A stretch of DNA of 64,000 nt from Paraburkholderia sp. D15 (GTDB taxonomy: Bacteria > Pseudomonadota > Gammaproteobacteria > Burkholderiales > Burkholderiaceae). The notes beneath the pieces were generated by a model that was not told the DNA's origin, did not search any database, and was given only the letters and a program-made list of their open reading frames with translations. A program made the translations under genes and the position numbers. Below, one piece after another: positions 45,429 to 55,160 of this stretch (position 1 is its first letter; every line of letters starts with the position of its first letter). The DNA lies in contig NZ_CP110396.1 of assembly GCF_029910215.1 (NCBI RefSeq), forward strand, positions 1,364,001-1,428,000, in the 5' to 3' direction.

Positions 45429-46424
45429 ATGGCTGTCTTCACCGCTGTCACCGAACCCCAACTCACAGAATGGATGTCCCACTACGATCTCGGCGATGTC
45501 GTCGAGTTGCGCGGCATCTCGTCCGGTATTGAAAACAGCAACTTCTTTCTGACGACGACGCGCGGCGAATACGTCCTCACGATTTTCGAAAAGCTGACGG
45601 CCGAACAACTGCCGTTCTATCTCGACCTGATGCAGCATCTGGCCGCGCACCGCGTACCGGTACCGGACCCGATGCCGCGCCACGACGGTTCGCTGTTCGG
45701 CACCCTAAGCGGCAAGCCGGCGGCTATCGTCACCAAGCTGGAAGGCGCGCCGGAAATGTCGCCGAAAGTCGAGCACTGCGTCGAAGTCGGACAGATGCTG
45801 GCGCGCCTGCACCTCGCGGGGCGCGACTATCCGCGTTATCAGCCGAATCTGCGCAGCCTGCCGTGGTGGCGCGAAACCGTGCCGAGAGTGCTGCCGTTTC
45901 TGCAAGGCGAGCAGCGCGACCTGCTGGCGTCCGAACTGGCGTACCAGGAAGCCTTCTTCGCATCGGCCGACTACGCCGCGCTGCCTGCGGGCCCGTGCCA
46001 TGCCGATCTGTTCCGCGACAACGCGATGTTCGCCCACGCCGCGCCGGAGACGGGGCATGAGGTGCGCCTCGGCGGCTTCTTCGATTTCTATTTCGCCGGC
46101 TGCGACAAGTGGCTGTTCGACGTCGCCGTCACCGTCAACGACTGGTGCGTCGACCTCGCCACCGGCAAGCTGGACGATGCCCGCACCGAGGCGCTGCTGC
46201 GCGCGTATCAAACCGTGCGGCCGTTCACCGTCGAAGAAAATCGCCATTGGGGCGACATGCTGCGCGCCGGCGCGTACCGTTTCTGGGTCTCGCGCCTGTA
46301 TGATTTTCATTTGCCGCGCGCGGCAGAGATGTTGACTCCGCACGATCCCGGCCATTTCGAGCGCATTTTGCGCGAACGCCTTTCCGGCGTTGCACTCCCA
46401 GGCATTCATAGCTCATGCAACTGA
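45429..46424 (+). CDS. thrB: Homoserine kinase (ThrB, APH-fold type)
   Basis: The protein is 331 aa and is the aminoglycoside-phosphotransferase-fold homoserine kinase of beta-proteobacteria: [27 protein letters not shown] (nucleotide loop), [13 protein letters not shown] (catalytic Asp) and [25 protein letters not shown] (metal site). It phosphorylates homoserine for threonine synthesis. It overlaps the next gene by 10 bp. Confidence 0.94.
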   Translation: MAVFTAVTEPQLTEWMSHYDLGDVVELRGISSGIENSNFFLTTTRGEYVLTIFEKLTAEQLPFYLDLMQHLAAHRVPVPDPMPRHDGSLFGTLSGKPAAIVTKLEGAPEMSPKVEHCVEVGQMLARLHLAGRDYPRYQPNLRSLPWWRETVPRVLPFLQGEQRDLLASELAYQEAFFASADYAALPAGPCHADLFRDNAMFAHAAPETGHEVRLGGFFDFYFAGCDKWLFDVAVTVNDWCVDLATGKLDDARTEALLRAYQTVRPFTVEENRHWGDMLRAGAYRFWVSRLYDFHLPRAAEMLTPHDPGHFERILRERLSGVALPGIHSSCN

Positions 46425-47221
46425 TCGAAGTTCCCGCGAAAACCGGTTACGTATGGTTCCGGCAGGGTATCTGGCTGTTCCGCAAGAACCCGCTCGCGTT
46501 TCTGACGCTCTTCTTCACCTATCTGCTGGTGATGACGCTGCTCGCGCAGATTCCGGTGATCGGCGGCGTGTTGCCGCTGGCCTTCATTCCGGGCGTCGCG
46601 GTCGGTTTCATGGCGGCGTGCCGTAATACGATCGCCGGCAAACCGGTGTTTCCGACCATCCTGGTGGACGGTTTTCATTCGTATGGCCCGGTGGTCGCGA
46701 GACGGTTGCTGGTCCTCGGCGTGCTGTACGTCGTCGCGATGGCGCTGGTGCTCGCCGGTTCTGCGCTCGCCGACGGCGGCATGCTGCTGAAGGTCATGCT
46801 CGGCACCGCCGCGATGGATCAGGACGCAATCCAGAACAGCAATATCCCGCTCGCGTTTCTCACCGCGTTCGCTTTCTACATTCCAGTGGCGATGATCTTC
46901 TGGTTCTCGCCGATCCTCACCGCGTGGCACGACGTGCCGCCGGTCAAGGCCATGTTCTTCAGCATCGTCAGTTGCTGGCGCAATCGCGGCGCGTTCATCG
47001 TGTTCGGCGCGCTGTGGTTCGCGACCTCGACGACGGTGTCGTTCGGCCTGTCCTTGCTGATGCAGGCGCTGGGCGCGACCGACTTCGCGTTCGCCGTGCT
47101 GATGCCCGCGACGATGATCGTCATCACCATGCTGTATTGCTCGTTCTACGCGACATACCGCGGCTGCTTCGGCGTGCAGGCGCCCGAGGCGCCGGACCTG
47201 CCGACCACGCCGGCCGCCTGA
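46415..47221 (+). CDS. BPSS1780-type membrane protein
   Basis: The protein is 268 aa with about six transmembrane segments. N-terminus [34 protein letters not shown], as in the uncharacterised BPSS1780 family of Burkholderiaceae. It overlaps the end of thrB and is probably co-translated with it. Function unknown. Confidence 0.82.
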   Translation: MQLIEVPAKTGYVWFRQGIWLFRKNPLAFLTLFFTYLLVMTLLAQIPVIGGVLPLAFIPGVAVGFMAACRNTIAGKPVFPTILVDGFHSYGPVVARRLLVLGVLYVVAMALVLAGSALADGGMLLKVMLGTAAMDQDAIQNSNIPLAFLTAFAFYIPVAMIFWFSPILTAWHDVPPVKAMFFSIVSCWRNRGAFIVFGALWFATSTTVSFGLSLLMQALGATDFAFAVLMPATMIVITMLYCSFYATYRGCFGVQAPEAPDLPTTPAA

Positions 47222-47378
47222 GCGCGGGTCTGACGCAAGCGCGGTCCATGCAGTACGCCCGCGGGGCGTTTGTCCCACGCGGGCCTCATTCGAACTGAAG
47301 GCCACACAATCGCGGGCGCGCTCACGGCGCCCGCCACCCCCTTCCCTCTCGTCATCCTGCATCGTTTTGCGGCACAAT

Positions 47379-47407
47379 GATTTGCGTGCGATCGATTTGC
47401 ACGCAAT
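47379..47407. promoter_or_regulatory. OhrR operator region upstream of ohrR
   Basis: GATTTGCGTGCGATC followed by ATTTGCACGCAAT (47395-47407), the same palindrome core as before ohr. It sits 18 bp upstream of the ohrR start, as expected for autorepression. Confidence 0.65.
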
Positions 47408-47424
47408 TTCCCGTGAGATGCATC

Positions 47425-47877
47425 ATGACCCAGCGCCCCGCCTTACCCTTCACGCTCGACGAGCAACTCTGCTTCGCGCTTTATTCGACGTCGCTTGCCA
47501 TGACGAAAGCGTACAAGCCGCTGCTCGACAAACTCGGCCTCACCTACCCGCAGTATCTGGCGATGCTGGTGCTGTGGGAGAGCGACGACGTGACGGTCAA
47601 GGACATGGCCGCGCGTCTGAATCTCGATTCCGCGACGGTCACGCCGCTACTCAAGCGCCTCGAGACGCAAGGTCTGCTGGAACGCGTACGCGGTATCGAC
47701 GATGAACGGCTGGTGTACATCCGCCTGACCAAAGCCGGCACGGCTTTGAAACGCCAGGCGCGCGAAGTGCCCGCCGAAATCTTCTGTGCGACCCAGCAAA
47801 CGCCGGAGTTTCTGCTGCGGCTGCGTGACGATCTGACACGCCTGCGGACCACGCTCAACGACTACATGGATCACTAA
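47425..47877 (+). CDS. ohrR: MarR-family peroxide sensor OhrR
   Basis: The protein is 150 aa from the ATG at 47425. The redox Cys16 lies in LDEQLCFALYSTSLAMTKAYKPLL, the OhrR hallmark. The winged helix is VTVKDMAARLNLDSATVTPLLKRLETQGLLER. Oxidation by organic peroxides releases it from operators. A second Cys (IFCATQQ) near the C-terminus could form a two-Cys switch. ohr follows. Confidence 0.93.
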   Translation: MTQRPALPFTLDEQLCFALYSTSLAMTKAYKPLLDKLGLTYPQYLAMLVLWESDDVTVKDMAARLNLDSATVTPLLKRLETQGLLERVRGIDDERLVYIRLTKAGTALKRQAREVPAEIFCATQQTPEFLLRLRDDLTRLRTTLNDYMDH

Positions 47878-47933
47878 GCCGGCTCGACGCGCCGGGCTCG
47901 CTATCGACTCGATTCAAAATTTCATTTGCACGC

Positions 47934-47947
47934 AAATGATTTGTGTA
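47934..47947. promoter_or_regulatory. OhrR operator upstream of ohr
   Basis: ATTTGC-AC-GCAAAT palindrome about 105 bp before the ohr start, matching the site upstream of ohrR. Confidence 0.7.
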
Positions 47948-48051
47948 CTATCTTTATCACATGCCGCTTCCACAGCGCTCCGCCAAAAAGGCGGGCCAGC
48001 AAGCCGCGGCAAGTATGCAAACCCCGATCATCCAAACCACGGAGCAACATC

Positions 48052-48471
48052 ATGAACATCCTCTACAAAGCAAGCGCAACGAGCACCGGCGGCCGTGACG
48101 GCCGCGCAGTTTCGTCGGACAACGCACTGGACGTCAAGCTGGCAGCACCGCGTGAATTGGGCGGCAACGGCGCGGCGGGCACGAACCCGGAACAACTGTT
48201 CGCGGCCGGCTATTCGGCCTGCTTCCTGAGCGCGATGAAATTCGTCGCGGGTCAGAAGAAGCAGACTCTGCCGGCAGACACGCAAGTCACGGCTGAAGTC
48301 GGCATCGGCCCGAACGACAAGGGCGGCTTCGCGCTCGACATCGACCTGCACATCTCCCTGCCGGGTCTGGACGCGGCGGCTGCCAAGGAACTGGTCGACA
48401 CCGCGCATCAGGTTTGCCCGTACTCGAACGCCACGCGCAACAACGTCGCGGTTCGCCTGCAAGTCGCGTAA
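48052..48471 (+). CDS. ohr: Organic hydroperoxide reductase Ohr
   Basis: The protein is 139 aa from the ATG at 48052. The peroxidatic Cys57 is in FAAGYSACFLSAMKF and the resolving Cys122 in HQVCPYSNATR, the OsmC/Ohr arrangement. It reduces organic hydroperoxides using lipoylated proteins. It is controlled by OhrR encoded just upstream. Confidence 0.96.
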   Translation: MNILYKASATSTGGRDGRAVSSDNALDVKLAAPRELGGNGAAGTNPEQLFAAGYSACFLSAMKFVAGQKKQTLPADTQVTAEVGIGPNDKGGFALDIDLHISLPGLDAAAAKELVDTAHQVCPYSNATRNNVAVRLQVA

Positions 48472-48535
48472 GCTGCGACCTCGCTGATCGCCGAAGCATC
48501 GCTCGAAGCGGCGCCTCGGACCGCGCCGGATCAAA

Positions 48536-48571
48536 CAGCGCCCGTTCCCTGCACAATAGGAACGGGCGCTG
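48536..48571 (+). terminator. Long hairpin after ohr
   Basis: CAGCGCCCGTTCC-loop-GGAACGGGCGCTG, a perfect 13-bp stem but without a T-run. Confidence 0.6.
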
Positions 48572-48670
48572 TGCCGTTGACGGACGCGGCACGTAACATG
48601 CGATACCGATCCAATCCGTGAGCGCCGGCGATCGCGCATCCACGCAACCCTTCACCGACTCTCGCTGCCC

Positions 48671-50170
48671 ATGACACGCGCCCGACGACTGAACGATTCC
48701 TTCGACACCGGTCTGGTCTGGTTCCGCCGCGACCTGCGCAACACGGACAACGCGGCGCTCTACTACGCGCTCAAACATTGCGAGCGCGTCTGGTGCGTGT
48801 TCGTGTTCGATACGACGATTCTTCAGCCGCTGCACGAGCTTTGGCAAAAGCGTCATCCGGATACGCAGACGCAGGATCGCCGCATCGAATTCATTCTGGG
48901 CGCGCTGCACGAACTCGACGAGGCCTTGAGCGCACAGGGCGGCGGCCTGATCGTGTTGTATGGCGATCCGGCCGAACTCGTGCCGAAGCTCGCAGATGAG
49001 CTGGGGGTCGACGCGGTCTTTACGAATCACGATTACGAGCCGGTCGCGATCGACCGCGACGAAACCGTGCGTGAGCGGCTCGAAGACGCCGAACGCCAAT
49101 GGCTGACGTTCAAGGATCAGGTGATTTTCGAGCGCGACGAAATACTGACCGGCCAGCGCAAACCCTTCACCGTGTTCACGCCGTACAAGAACGCCTGGCT
49201 CAAAGAGGTGACGGCGTTCGACCTGAAACCGTATCCGGTGGAAAAGTACGCGGATCATCTGGCGCCGACGCCGGCCAAACTGCACCGCAAGCTGCCGTCG
49301 CTCAAGCAGCTCGGCTTCGCGCCCAGCAACCTCGCCGAACTGGCGATCCCTACCGGCATGAGCGGCGCGCAGAGCCTGCTCGACGACTTCATGAGCCGCA
49401 TCGACAGTTACGCCGACCGCCGCGATTTTCCCGCCGCGAAGGGCCCGAGCTATCTGTCGGTGCATCTGCGTTTCGGGACTGTCTCGATCCGCACGCTGGC
49501 GCGGCTCGCCCAGGAGATGTCGTTGCAACCCGACGGACAAGGCTCGGCCACATGGCTATCCGAGCTGATCTGGCGGGATTTCTACTTCATGATTCTGGCG
49601 CACAACCCCCGTCTGGCGAAGGGCGTGTCGTTCAAGGAAGAATACGACCGGCTGCGCTGGGAAAAAGGGCCGGCCGCCGAGGAGGCTTTCGCTGCCTGGT
49701 GCGAAGGCCGCACCGGCTATCCGCTGGTCGACGCCGCGATGCTGCAGATCAACTCGACCGGCTACATGCACAACCGTCTGCGGATGGTGGCGGCGAGCTT
49801 CCTCGTGAAGGATCTCGGCGTCGACTGGCGGCTTGGCGAAGCGTATTTCGCGGAGCAGTTGAACGACTTCGATTTCTCGGCGAATAACGGCGGCTGGCAA
49901 TGGGCGGCATCGACGGGATGCGATGCGCAGCCCTACTTCCGGATCTTCAATCCGATCACGCAATCGGAAAAATTCGATTCGGACGGGCGCTTTATCAAAC
50001 GCTATCTACCGCAGCTGGCAAAGCTGCCGTCGAAGTGGATTCATGCGCCGTGGAAGGCTGGGGCGGAGCAGCTTGCGGCGTTTGGGGTAGTGCTCGGCAA
50101 GGATTATCCGGAACCGATCGTCGATCACGCCGAAGCGCGGGAACGCACGCTGGCTCGCTTTGGCAAGTGA
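48671..50170 (+). CDS. phrB: Deoxyribodipyrimidine photolyase
   Basis: The protein is 499 aa. N-terminal antenna-binding domain (GLVWFRRDLRNTDNAALYYAL). FAD domain with GPSYLSVHLRFGTVSIR, WRDFYFMIL, TGYPLVDAAMLQINSTGYMHNRLRMVAASFLVKDL and NNGGWQWAASTGCDAQPYFRIFNP. These are the CPD photolyase motifs with the Trp chain. It repairs UV pyrimidine dimers with blue light. Confidence 0.95.
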   Translation: MTRARRLNDSFDTGLVWFRRDLRNTDNAALYYALKHCERVWCVFVFDTTILQPLHELWQKRHPDTQTQDRRIEFILGALHELDEALSAQGGGLIVLYGDPAELVPKLADELGVDAVFTNHDYEPVAIDRDETVRERLEDAERQWLTFKDQVIFERDEILTGQRKPFTVFTPYKNAWLKEVTAFDLKPYPVEKYADHLAPTPAKLHRKLPSLKQLGFAPSNLAELAIPTGMSGAQSLLDDFMSRIDSYADRRDFPAAKGPSYLSVHLRFGTVSIRTLARLAQEMSLQPDGQGSATWLSELIWRDFYFMILAHNPRLAKGVSFKEEYDRLRWEKGPAAEEAFAAWCEGRTGYPLVDAAMLQINSTGYMHNRLRMVAASFLVKDLGVDWRLGEAYFAEQLNDFDFSANNGGWQWAASTGCDAQPYFRIFNPITQSEKFDSDGRFIKRYLPQLAKLPSKWIHAPWKAGAEQLAAFGVVLGKDYPEPIVDHAEARERTLARFGK

Positions 50171-50257
50171 GTGCCTGCTTACGTTGCACGGGACGGAGCA
50201 CGTGGATCGAGCTGGACGAACGCCGTTTCAGTCGAATTGAAAGAGAGGAAAACAAGC

Positions 50258-50716
50258 ATGCGCCGATTGCCGTCGCTGATCGTATTTCTGGCTTTGACAC
50301 TGGCGACAGGGTTCGTCGCGAGCCGGTTCTTGCCGGACGCGTGGTACGTCGCGCTGCATAAACCCGCGTTCAATCCGCCGGATTGGGTGTTTCCGCCGGC
50401 ATGGTCGTTACTGTATGTGCTGATGTCGGTCGCTGCATGGCGCGTGTGGAAACGCGACGGCCTAAGAGCAGGGATCGTCTTATGGGCGGTTCAACTGCCG
50501 TTCAACGCAGCGTGGATGTGGCTCTTCTTTGGCCTGCATCGACCCGGCGTGGCGCTGGTCGATATTGTGGTGCTGCTGGTCTTGATCGTCGCGCTGACGT
50601 GCGTCTTCTGGCGACGGGACCGCTGGGCGGGCATGATGCTGGTGCCCTATGTGGCGTGGGTGGCATTCGCCGCGGTACTGAATCACGCGCTATGGCAAAT
50701 GAATCCGGTGGTTTAA
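50258..50716 (+). CDS. tspO: TspO/MBR family membrane protein
   Basis: The protein is 152 aa from the ATG at 50258 (AGAGAGGAAAACAAGC). Five hydrophobic segments. Signature W-rich motifs ALHKPAFNPPDWVFPPAWSLLYVLMSVAAWRVW and NAAWMWLFFGLHRP. The family binds porphyrins and is often linked to light or oxidative stress, which fits its place beside photolyase. Confidence 0.93.
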   Translation: MRRLPSLIVFLALTLATGFVASRFLPDAWYVALHKPAFNPPDWVFPPAWSLLYVLMSVAAWRVWKRDGLRAGIVLWAVQLPFNAAWMWLFFGLHRPGVALVDIVVLLVLIVALTCVFWRRDRWAGMMLVPYVAWVAFAAVLNHALWQMNPVV

Positions 50717-50810
50717 ACCGCGCAGACTTTCTGCCAGCTTCGGTTTTGGCGCCTCACCCGAACACCGGCGTCTCACTACCCGCCGATGCGAAAAACAAAC
50801 CTGAAGCAGC

Positions 50811-50990
50811 TTAGTACTGCTGGCTCATCCACGACGGTTGGCGCGGGTTTGCTTCGCGATCCAGCTTGCGCATGCGGAATTCGAGATCGTAAAGATCGGT
50901 GGCTTCGGCGAGGAAAGCGTCAGCGCGTTCTTTCGCGAGTTGCTCGGGCGATTTCGTCAGAAACAGGAACAGGCGGCTAAGCAGGTACAT
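50811..50990 (-). CDS. DUF3563 small protein
   Basis: The protein is 59 aa from the ATG at 50990 (TGAGGTCGACC upstream). MYLLSRLFLFLTKSPEQLAKERADAFLAEATDLYDLEFRMRKLDREANPRQP is the DUF3563 pattern common in Burkholderiales: amphipathic N-terminal helix plus coiled coil. Function unknown. The promoter region is full of palindromes. Confidence 0.82.
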   Translation of the reverse strand: MYLLSRLFLFLTKSPEQLAKERADAFLAEATDLYDLEFRMRKLDREANPRQPSWMSQQY

Positions 50991-51012
50991 GGTCGACCTC
51001 AACAATGAGTGC

Positions 51013-51060
51013 TAGGCGTTAACGCCTAAGGGATAACCCGTATTATAGGGAAAACCCTAT
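51013..51060. promoter_or_regulatory. Palindrome cluster in the DUF3563 promoter
   Basis: TAGGCGTTAACGCCTA (51013-51028) is a perfect 16-bp palindrome. ATAGGG-AAAA-CCCTAT (51045-51060) is a second one, overlapping a minus-strand TATAAT. An AGGGATAACCC half-copy lies between them. Confidence 0.65.
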
Positions 51061-51099
51061 TGACGCGCTACGACTCATTTTCGAAGTGTTGTTCCGATG

Positions 51100-52305
51100 T
51101 CACCGTGCGCCCGCTGCGGCCGCCCTGGAAGGATTTGCAGCGATCTGGCCGGCTCCCGTACGGCGTTGATGCTTGAAAAATTCCCAGATCATGGCGCTAG
51201 CGTCAGGACCTTTGGCGGAATGGAACGGAACGGCGTCATCGCCGCCACTCCATGCGTGACCCAGCCCTTGCACGCGGCACAGCCGAACCACTCGCCGTCC
51301 ACCGCGCACGAAATCGCGCATCACCACGCCGCCTTTGCGCTCCTCGCGCACCTCGCCAGATTTGCGCGTGCCATCGGCATCGACGATACGGTTCAGGCGC
51401 AGGAATTCCTCCGCCAGTTGATCGGCGTTGACCGGCGAGACGACGTGGTCGGCATCGCCGTGGACGATGATCGCCGGCATGCCGGGGTAATGCGCGACGT
51501 CGACCAGTTGGTCGACAAGCTGCGCCGGCTCGCCGCGCGCGCCGCGCCGCATCACGTCCATCGCGGTAATGCCGGTGCGCGCTTCGCCGAATGCGGGGCC
51601 GGAATGCAGCGCCACCGCCGCGAAATGCTCGGGATAGTGGACGGCCAGCAGCGCGGTCAGCCCCGCACCGGCCGAGATGCCGGCCGCGTACACGCGTTCG
51701 CTGTCGAAGCCATGTTCCGCGACAAGCGCATCCACCAGCGAGACCACGGCGCGCGCTTCGGCGCCGCCCGCGCTCTCGCCGGCGTCGTACCAGTGCCAGC
51801 AGCGGTGCGAATGCGCGTGCTTCGATTGCTCGGGATACACCACCGCAAAGCCGAAGCGGTCGGCGAGCACGTTCATGCGCGTGCCTTCCGCGAATTCATC
51901 GATCGACTGGGTACAGCCGTGCAGCATCACGACAAGCGGCATGGCTTCCAGCGCATGGCCCGACGGGATGTACAAACCGTACTGGAGATGGTTGACGAGC
52001 CGCCCCGGCGCCGCGGGCGCCGAGTGAAACGAACGCGTCCACGAGCCGCTCGCCCACGCCGATGCGCGCGGCCGCACGCGCGATTCGCGCGCAGCGGGAC
52101 GCGGCGCTTCCCGCTTCGCCGGGGTGCGCAGCGCGGCTGCCGCCTTGAGCGGGCGCACTTTCGCGGACGGCTTGCTGGTGGCGGTGCGCGTTGGCCGCGT
52201 GGACGTACGTTTGGCGGTCTTCGCGGTTTTGGTCAGGGATTCGGACTGGATCGCAAGCAATCGCTTCAACCCGCGTAGCCAGATTTTCGACAGACTTTTT
52301 GCCAT
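51100..52305 (-). CDS. PHB depolymerase-type esterase
   Basis: The protein is 401 aa from the ATG at 52305. A basic Lys/Arg/Ala/Thr-rich N-terminal extension (about 95 residues) is followed by an alpha/beta hydrolase: PLVVMLHGCTQSIDEF (oxyanion), AAGISAGAGLTALLAVHYPE (nucleophile Ser), GDADHVVSP (Asp) and GLGHAWSGGD (His). It matches the PhaZ/LpqC esterase family; the basic tail may bind granules or DNA. Substrate not proven. Confidence 0.9.
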   Translation of the reverse strand: MAKSLSKIWLRGLKRLLAIQSESLTKTAKTAKRTSTRPTRTATSKPSAKVRPLKAAAALRTPAKREAPRPAARESRVRPRASAWASGSWTRSFHSAPAAPGRLVNHLQYGLYIPSGHALEAMPLVVMLHGCTQSIDEFAEGTRMNVLADRFGFAVVYPEQSKHAHSHRCWHWYDAGESAGGAEARAVVSLVDALVAEHGFDSERVYAAGISAGAGLTALLAVHYPEHFAAVALHSGPAFGEARTGITAMDVMRRGARGEPAQLVDQLVDVAHYPGMPAIIVHGDADHVVSPVNADQLAEEFLRLNRIVDADGTRKSGEVREERKGGVVMRDFVRGGRRVVRLCRVQGLGHAWSGGDDAVPFHSAKGPDASAMIWEFFKHQRRTGAGQIAANPSRAAAAGAR

Positions 52306-52667
52306 CGGCGGATAACCTCGCAAAAAGGGGCAGGATTCGCCCGTAGAACGATGCGTCTTTGTGCAATGCACAATAACATCATTCCTCATGCCCCGCTGTG
52401 CGCGCGGTCTGCCATCCCGAGGCAAATTGTCCACCCGGCGAACCTTGCCGGGAGTCTGGCGTCAAATCGCGTCAAGGCCTGTTCGACCGCCTGCGTCCCA
52501 AGCCGAAAGCGTGGTGCGCGGCGTCCGGCAGAACCGGCCGAACTCCCCGCCTTATACTGGCGGTTAACAATTTGACGTGCGAGCCTGCGTCAGGTCGGCG
52601 CTTCGTGCCGCTCGCGCGTTAACTCCTTACCAACCGATTCTACGCGGCCTGGGTCGCTCCCTTTGCC
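52306..52667. other. Intergenic gap, 362 bp
   Basis: It separates the divergent esterase and PAP2 genes and must hold both promoters. I see no convincing operator, RNA or small gene in it. Confidence 0.4.
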
Positions 52668-53369
52668 ATGCCCGATTTACCCGTTCACCTGTGGTATTCG
52701 ATCACCAGCCTCGGCGCCGCCGGCATGACGCTGCCGCTCGCGTTCGCCATCGCGTTGTGGCTGGCGGTCGGCTATTCGTGGCGCATGGCGGCCGGCTGGC
52801 TGCTGTTGCTGGGCGCGGCCATCGGCGTGACGACCGTCACCAAGCTGGCGTTTCTCGGCTGGGGCGTCGGCGTGCGCGAGCTGGATTTCACCGGCGTCAG
52901 CGGGCATGCGATGTTGTCGACATCCGTCTATCCGGTCGCGTTGTTCCTGATGCTGCTGCCCGCCCGGCCGGCTTTCCGTCTGCTCGGCGTGCTGCTTGGA
53001 CTTGCTGCCGGGATCGCGGTGGGTTTGTCGCGGGTCGTGCTGAGTGCGCACTCGCCTTCCGAAGCGATCACCGGCTGTCTGGTCGGCGCGCTCACCGCGT
53101 TGATGTTCGTGCGCATGGCGTGGCACGCGGAGCCCGGCCGGCTGTCGGCGTTGCCCGTCACCGCCAGTCTGATGGTGCTCGCGTTGCTGATGCACGGCGT
53201 GCACGTGCCGACGCAACGCTGGGTCACGCATATCGCGCTGAAGGTGTCCGGACACGACCGGCCGTTCATCCGCGCGAAATGGCGGGCGGTGCGGGACGTG
53301 CGCCCGGCTACTGCGCCGCTGTCGCAAACGCTCAATACGCTCACTCAGTCACGCGCCACTGACGTTTGA
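52668..53369 (+). CDS. PAP2-superfamily phosphatase
   Basis: The protein is 233 aa with about six membrane segments. Acid-phosphatase motifs SGHAMLSTSVYP and GLSRVVLSAHSPSEAITGCLVG are present; the usual Asp after HS is Glu here. It acts on lipid or polyprenyl phosphates in the inner membrane. Exact substrate unknown. Confidence 0.87.
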   Translation: MPDLPVHLWYSITSLGAAGMTLPLAFAIALWLAVGYSWRMAAGWLLLLGAAIGVTTVTKLAFLGWGVGVRELDFTGVSGHAMLSTSVYPVALFLMLLPARPAFRLLGVLLGLAAGIAVGLSRVVLSAHSPSEAITGCLVGALTALMFVRMAWHAEPGRLSALPVTASLMVLALLMHGVHVPTQRWVTHIALKVSGHDRPFIRAKWRAVRDVRPATAPLSQTLNTLTQSRATDV

Positions 53370-53601
53370 CGCTGACGTTCGGCACTGCCGAAACGGCCCG
53401 CTCAGGGCGCCTATTGCCGCGACGAGCGCTTGCGCGTTTATCCGCGTATGGCCAGTCATACCGAGGAAGAACCTGTTTCCGCGCCGTCGCAAGCCGCTTT
53501 AACTCGCCACCGCCAATTCGTCGACGCGACGTCAAAGGCAGCGCGCGAAGCCGCTGCACATCCCACGTTATGCGCGCCGTTGAATAATCGTCATGGTTAC
53601 C

Positions 53602-53625
53602 GTTATAACCTTTCATATATTACGA
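53602..53625. promoter_or_regulatory. Putative ModE box upstream of modA
   Basis: CGTTATAA...ATATTACG, an imperfect inverted repeat resembling the ModE operator (CGTTATA / TATAACG), 49 bp upstream of modA. The rest of the 304-bp gap after the PAP2 gene shows nothing else I recognise. Confidence 0.6.
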
Positions 53626-53673
53626 TAGCGTTTTAACCTCGCGCTCCGGCCCGCGCCGGACTCTGAACCCTTC

Positions 53674-54447
53674 ATGACACTGTCCCGCCGCTTTCTGAAA
53701 CACGCGCTGTTTGTCGCCAGCGCTGTCTCCCTCGTCATCAGCGCCAACGCGCGCGCCGACGAACTGGTGGTCTCCGCCGCCGCCAGCCTGACCAACGCCT
53801 TCAAGGCTGTCAGCGAAGTGTTCGAACAGCAGCATCCGGGCACCAAGGTGCTGCTCAACTTCGGCGCCTCCGACGTGCTGATGCAGCAGATCGCCAAGGG
53901 CGCACCCGCCGACGTGTTCGCGTCCGCGGATCAGAAAGCGATGGACAAGGCCGCCGCCGAAAAGGTGATCGTGCCCGCCACGCGCAAGGACTTCGCCGCC
54001 AACTCGCTCGTGCTGATCGTGCCGACGGATAGTCATTTCGCGCCGTCCGCGTTGCCCGAACTGGCGTCGGCGAACGTGAAGCGGGTGGCGTACGGCGATC
54101 CGGCCTCGGTGCCGATCGGCCGCTACGCGCAGGGCGCGCTGCAAGCCGCCGGCGTGTGGGATGCCGTCAGCGCGAAGGCCGTGCTGGCGTCGAACGTGCG
54201 TCAGAGCCTGGATTACGTGTCGCGTGGCGAAGTCGATGCCGGCTTCGTGTTCAGCACCGACGCCGCCGTCATGCCGGACAAGGTCAAGGTCGCGCTGAAC
54301 GTGCCGACGCAAACGCCGATCACCTACCCGATCGCGCAAGTCGAGGGCAGCCGTCATGCGGCCGATGCGCAGGCGTTCATCGGCTTCGTGTTGTCGCCGG
54401 CTGGCCAGGCCGTGCTGGCGAAGTACGGCTTCAAGCCCGCGCATTAA
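53674..54447 (+). CDS. modA: Molybdate-binding periplasmic protein ModA
   Basis: The protein is 257 aa. Signal peptide to ANARAD. LVVSAAASLTNAFKAVSEVFEQQHPGTKVLLNFGASDVLMQQIAKGAPADVFASAD is the ModA oxyanion-binding N-lobe. It delivers molybdate or tungstate to ModBC. First gene of modABC, preceded by a putative ModE box. Confidence 0.96.
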   Translation: MTLSRRFLKHALFVASAVSLVISANARADELVVSAAASLTNAFKAVSEVFEQQHPGTKVLLNFGASDVLMQQIAKGAPADVFASADQKAMDKAAAEKVIVPATRKDFAANSLVLIVPTDSHFAPSALPELASANVKRVAYGDPASVPIGRYAQGALQAAGVWDAVSAKAVLASNVRQSLDYVSRGEVDAGFVFSTDAAVMPDKVKVALNVPTQTPITYPIAQVEGSRHAADAQAFIGFVLSPAGQAVLAKYGFKPAH

Positions 54448-54484
54448 TAGCGCACTGATAGCGCATCAACAAGGCATCACACAC

Positions 54485-55159
54485 ATGCAACAGGCCTGGA
54501 TTCCGCTCTTGCTGTCGCTGAAAGTGGCGGGCTGGGCCACCGCGCTCAATCTGGTGTTCGGCGTCGCGGCCGGCTTCGGCCTGTCGCGCTGGCGCTCGGG
54601 CGCGCGCGACGTGATCGATTCGATGCTGATGCTGCCGCTCGTCCTGCCGCCCACCGTGCTCGGCTATTACCTGCTGGTGCTGCTCGGCCGGCGCGGCGTG
54701 ATCGGCGGTTGGCTCGACCGCTTCGACATTCAGCTGGTGTTCACCTGGCAAGGCGCGGTGATCGCATCGACCGTGGTCGCGTTTCCGCTCGTGCTGAAAT
54801 CGGCGCGCGCCGCATTCGAATCGGTCGATCCGCAACTCGAACGGGCCGCGCGCACGCTCGGCATCAGCGAGACGGCGCTGTTCTTTCGCGTGACCTTGCC
54901 GCTCGCGGCGCGCGGCATCTTGGCGGGCGGTCTGCTCGCGTTTGCCCGCGCGCTCGGCGAGTTCGGCGCGACGTTGATGATCGCGGGCAATCTGCCGGGC
55001 CGCACGCAGACGCTGTCGGTCGCGGTCTATTCGGCGGTGCAGGCGGGCGACGACAGCACCGCGAATTTCCTCGTACTCGTGACCTCGGTGACGTGCGTCG
55101 TGATCCTGTTGCTGGCGGGCCGCCTCGTGCCGCAGCACACCTTGTTGTCGTCCCGCTGA
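54485..55159 (+). CDS. modB: Molybdate ABC transporter permease ModB
   Basis: The protein is 224 aa from the ATG at 54485. Permease fold with PLVLPPTVLGYYLLVLLGRRG and the ABC-contact EAA loop RAARTLGISETALFFRVTLPLAARGILAG. Separated from modC by 1 bp. Confidence 0.96.
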   Translation: MQQAWIPLLLSLKVAGWATALNLVFGVAAGFGLSRWRSGARDVIDSMLMLPLVLPPTVLGYYLLVLLGRRGVIGGWLDRFDIQLVFTWQGAVIASTVVAFPLVLKSARAAFESVDPQLERAARTLGISETALFFRVTLPLAARGILAGGLLAFARALGEFGATLMIAGNLPGRTQTLSVAVYSAVQAGDDSTANFLVLVTSVTCVVILLLAGRLVPQHTLLSSR

Positions 55160-55160
55160 C

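Noticed and set aside
45705..46409. 234-aa leftward frame opposite thrB
   Set aside because: Shadow of thrB, with low-complexity Arg-rich content.
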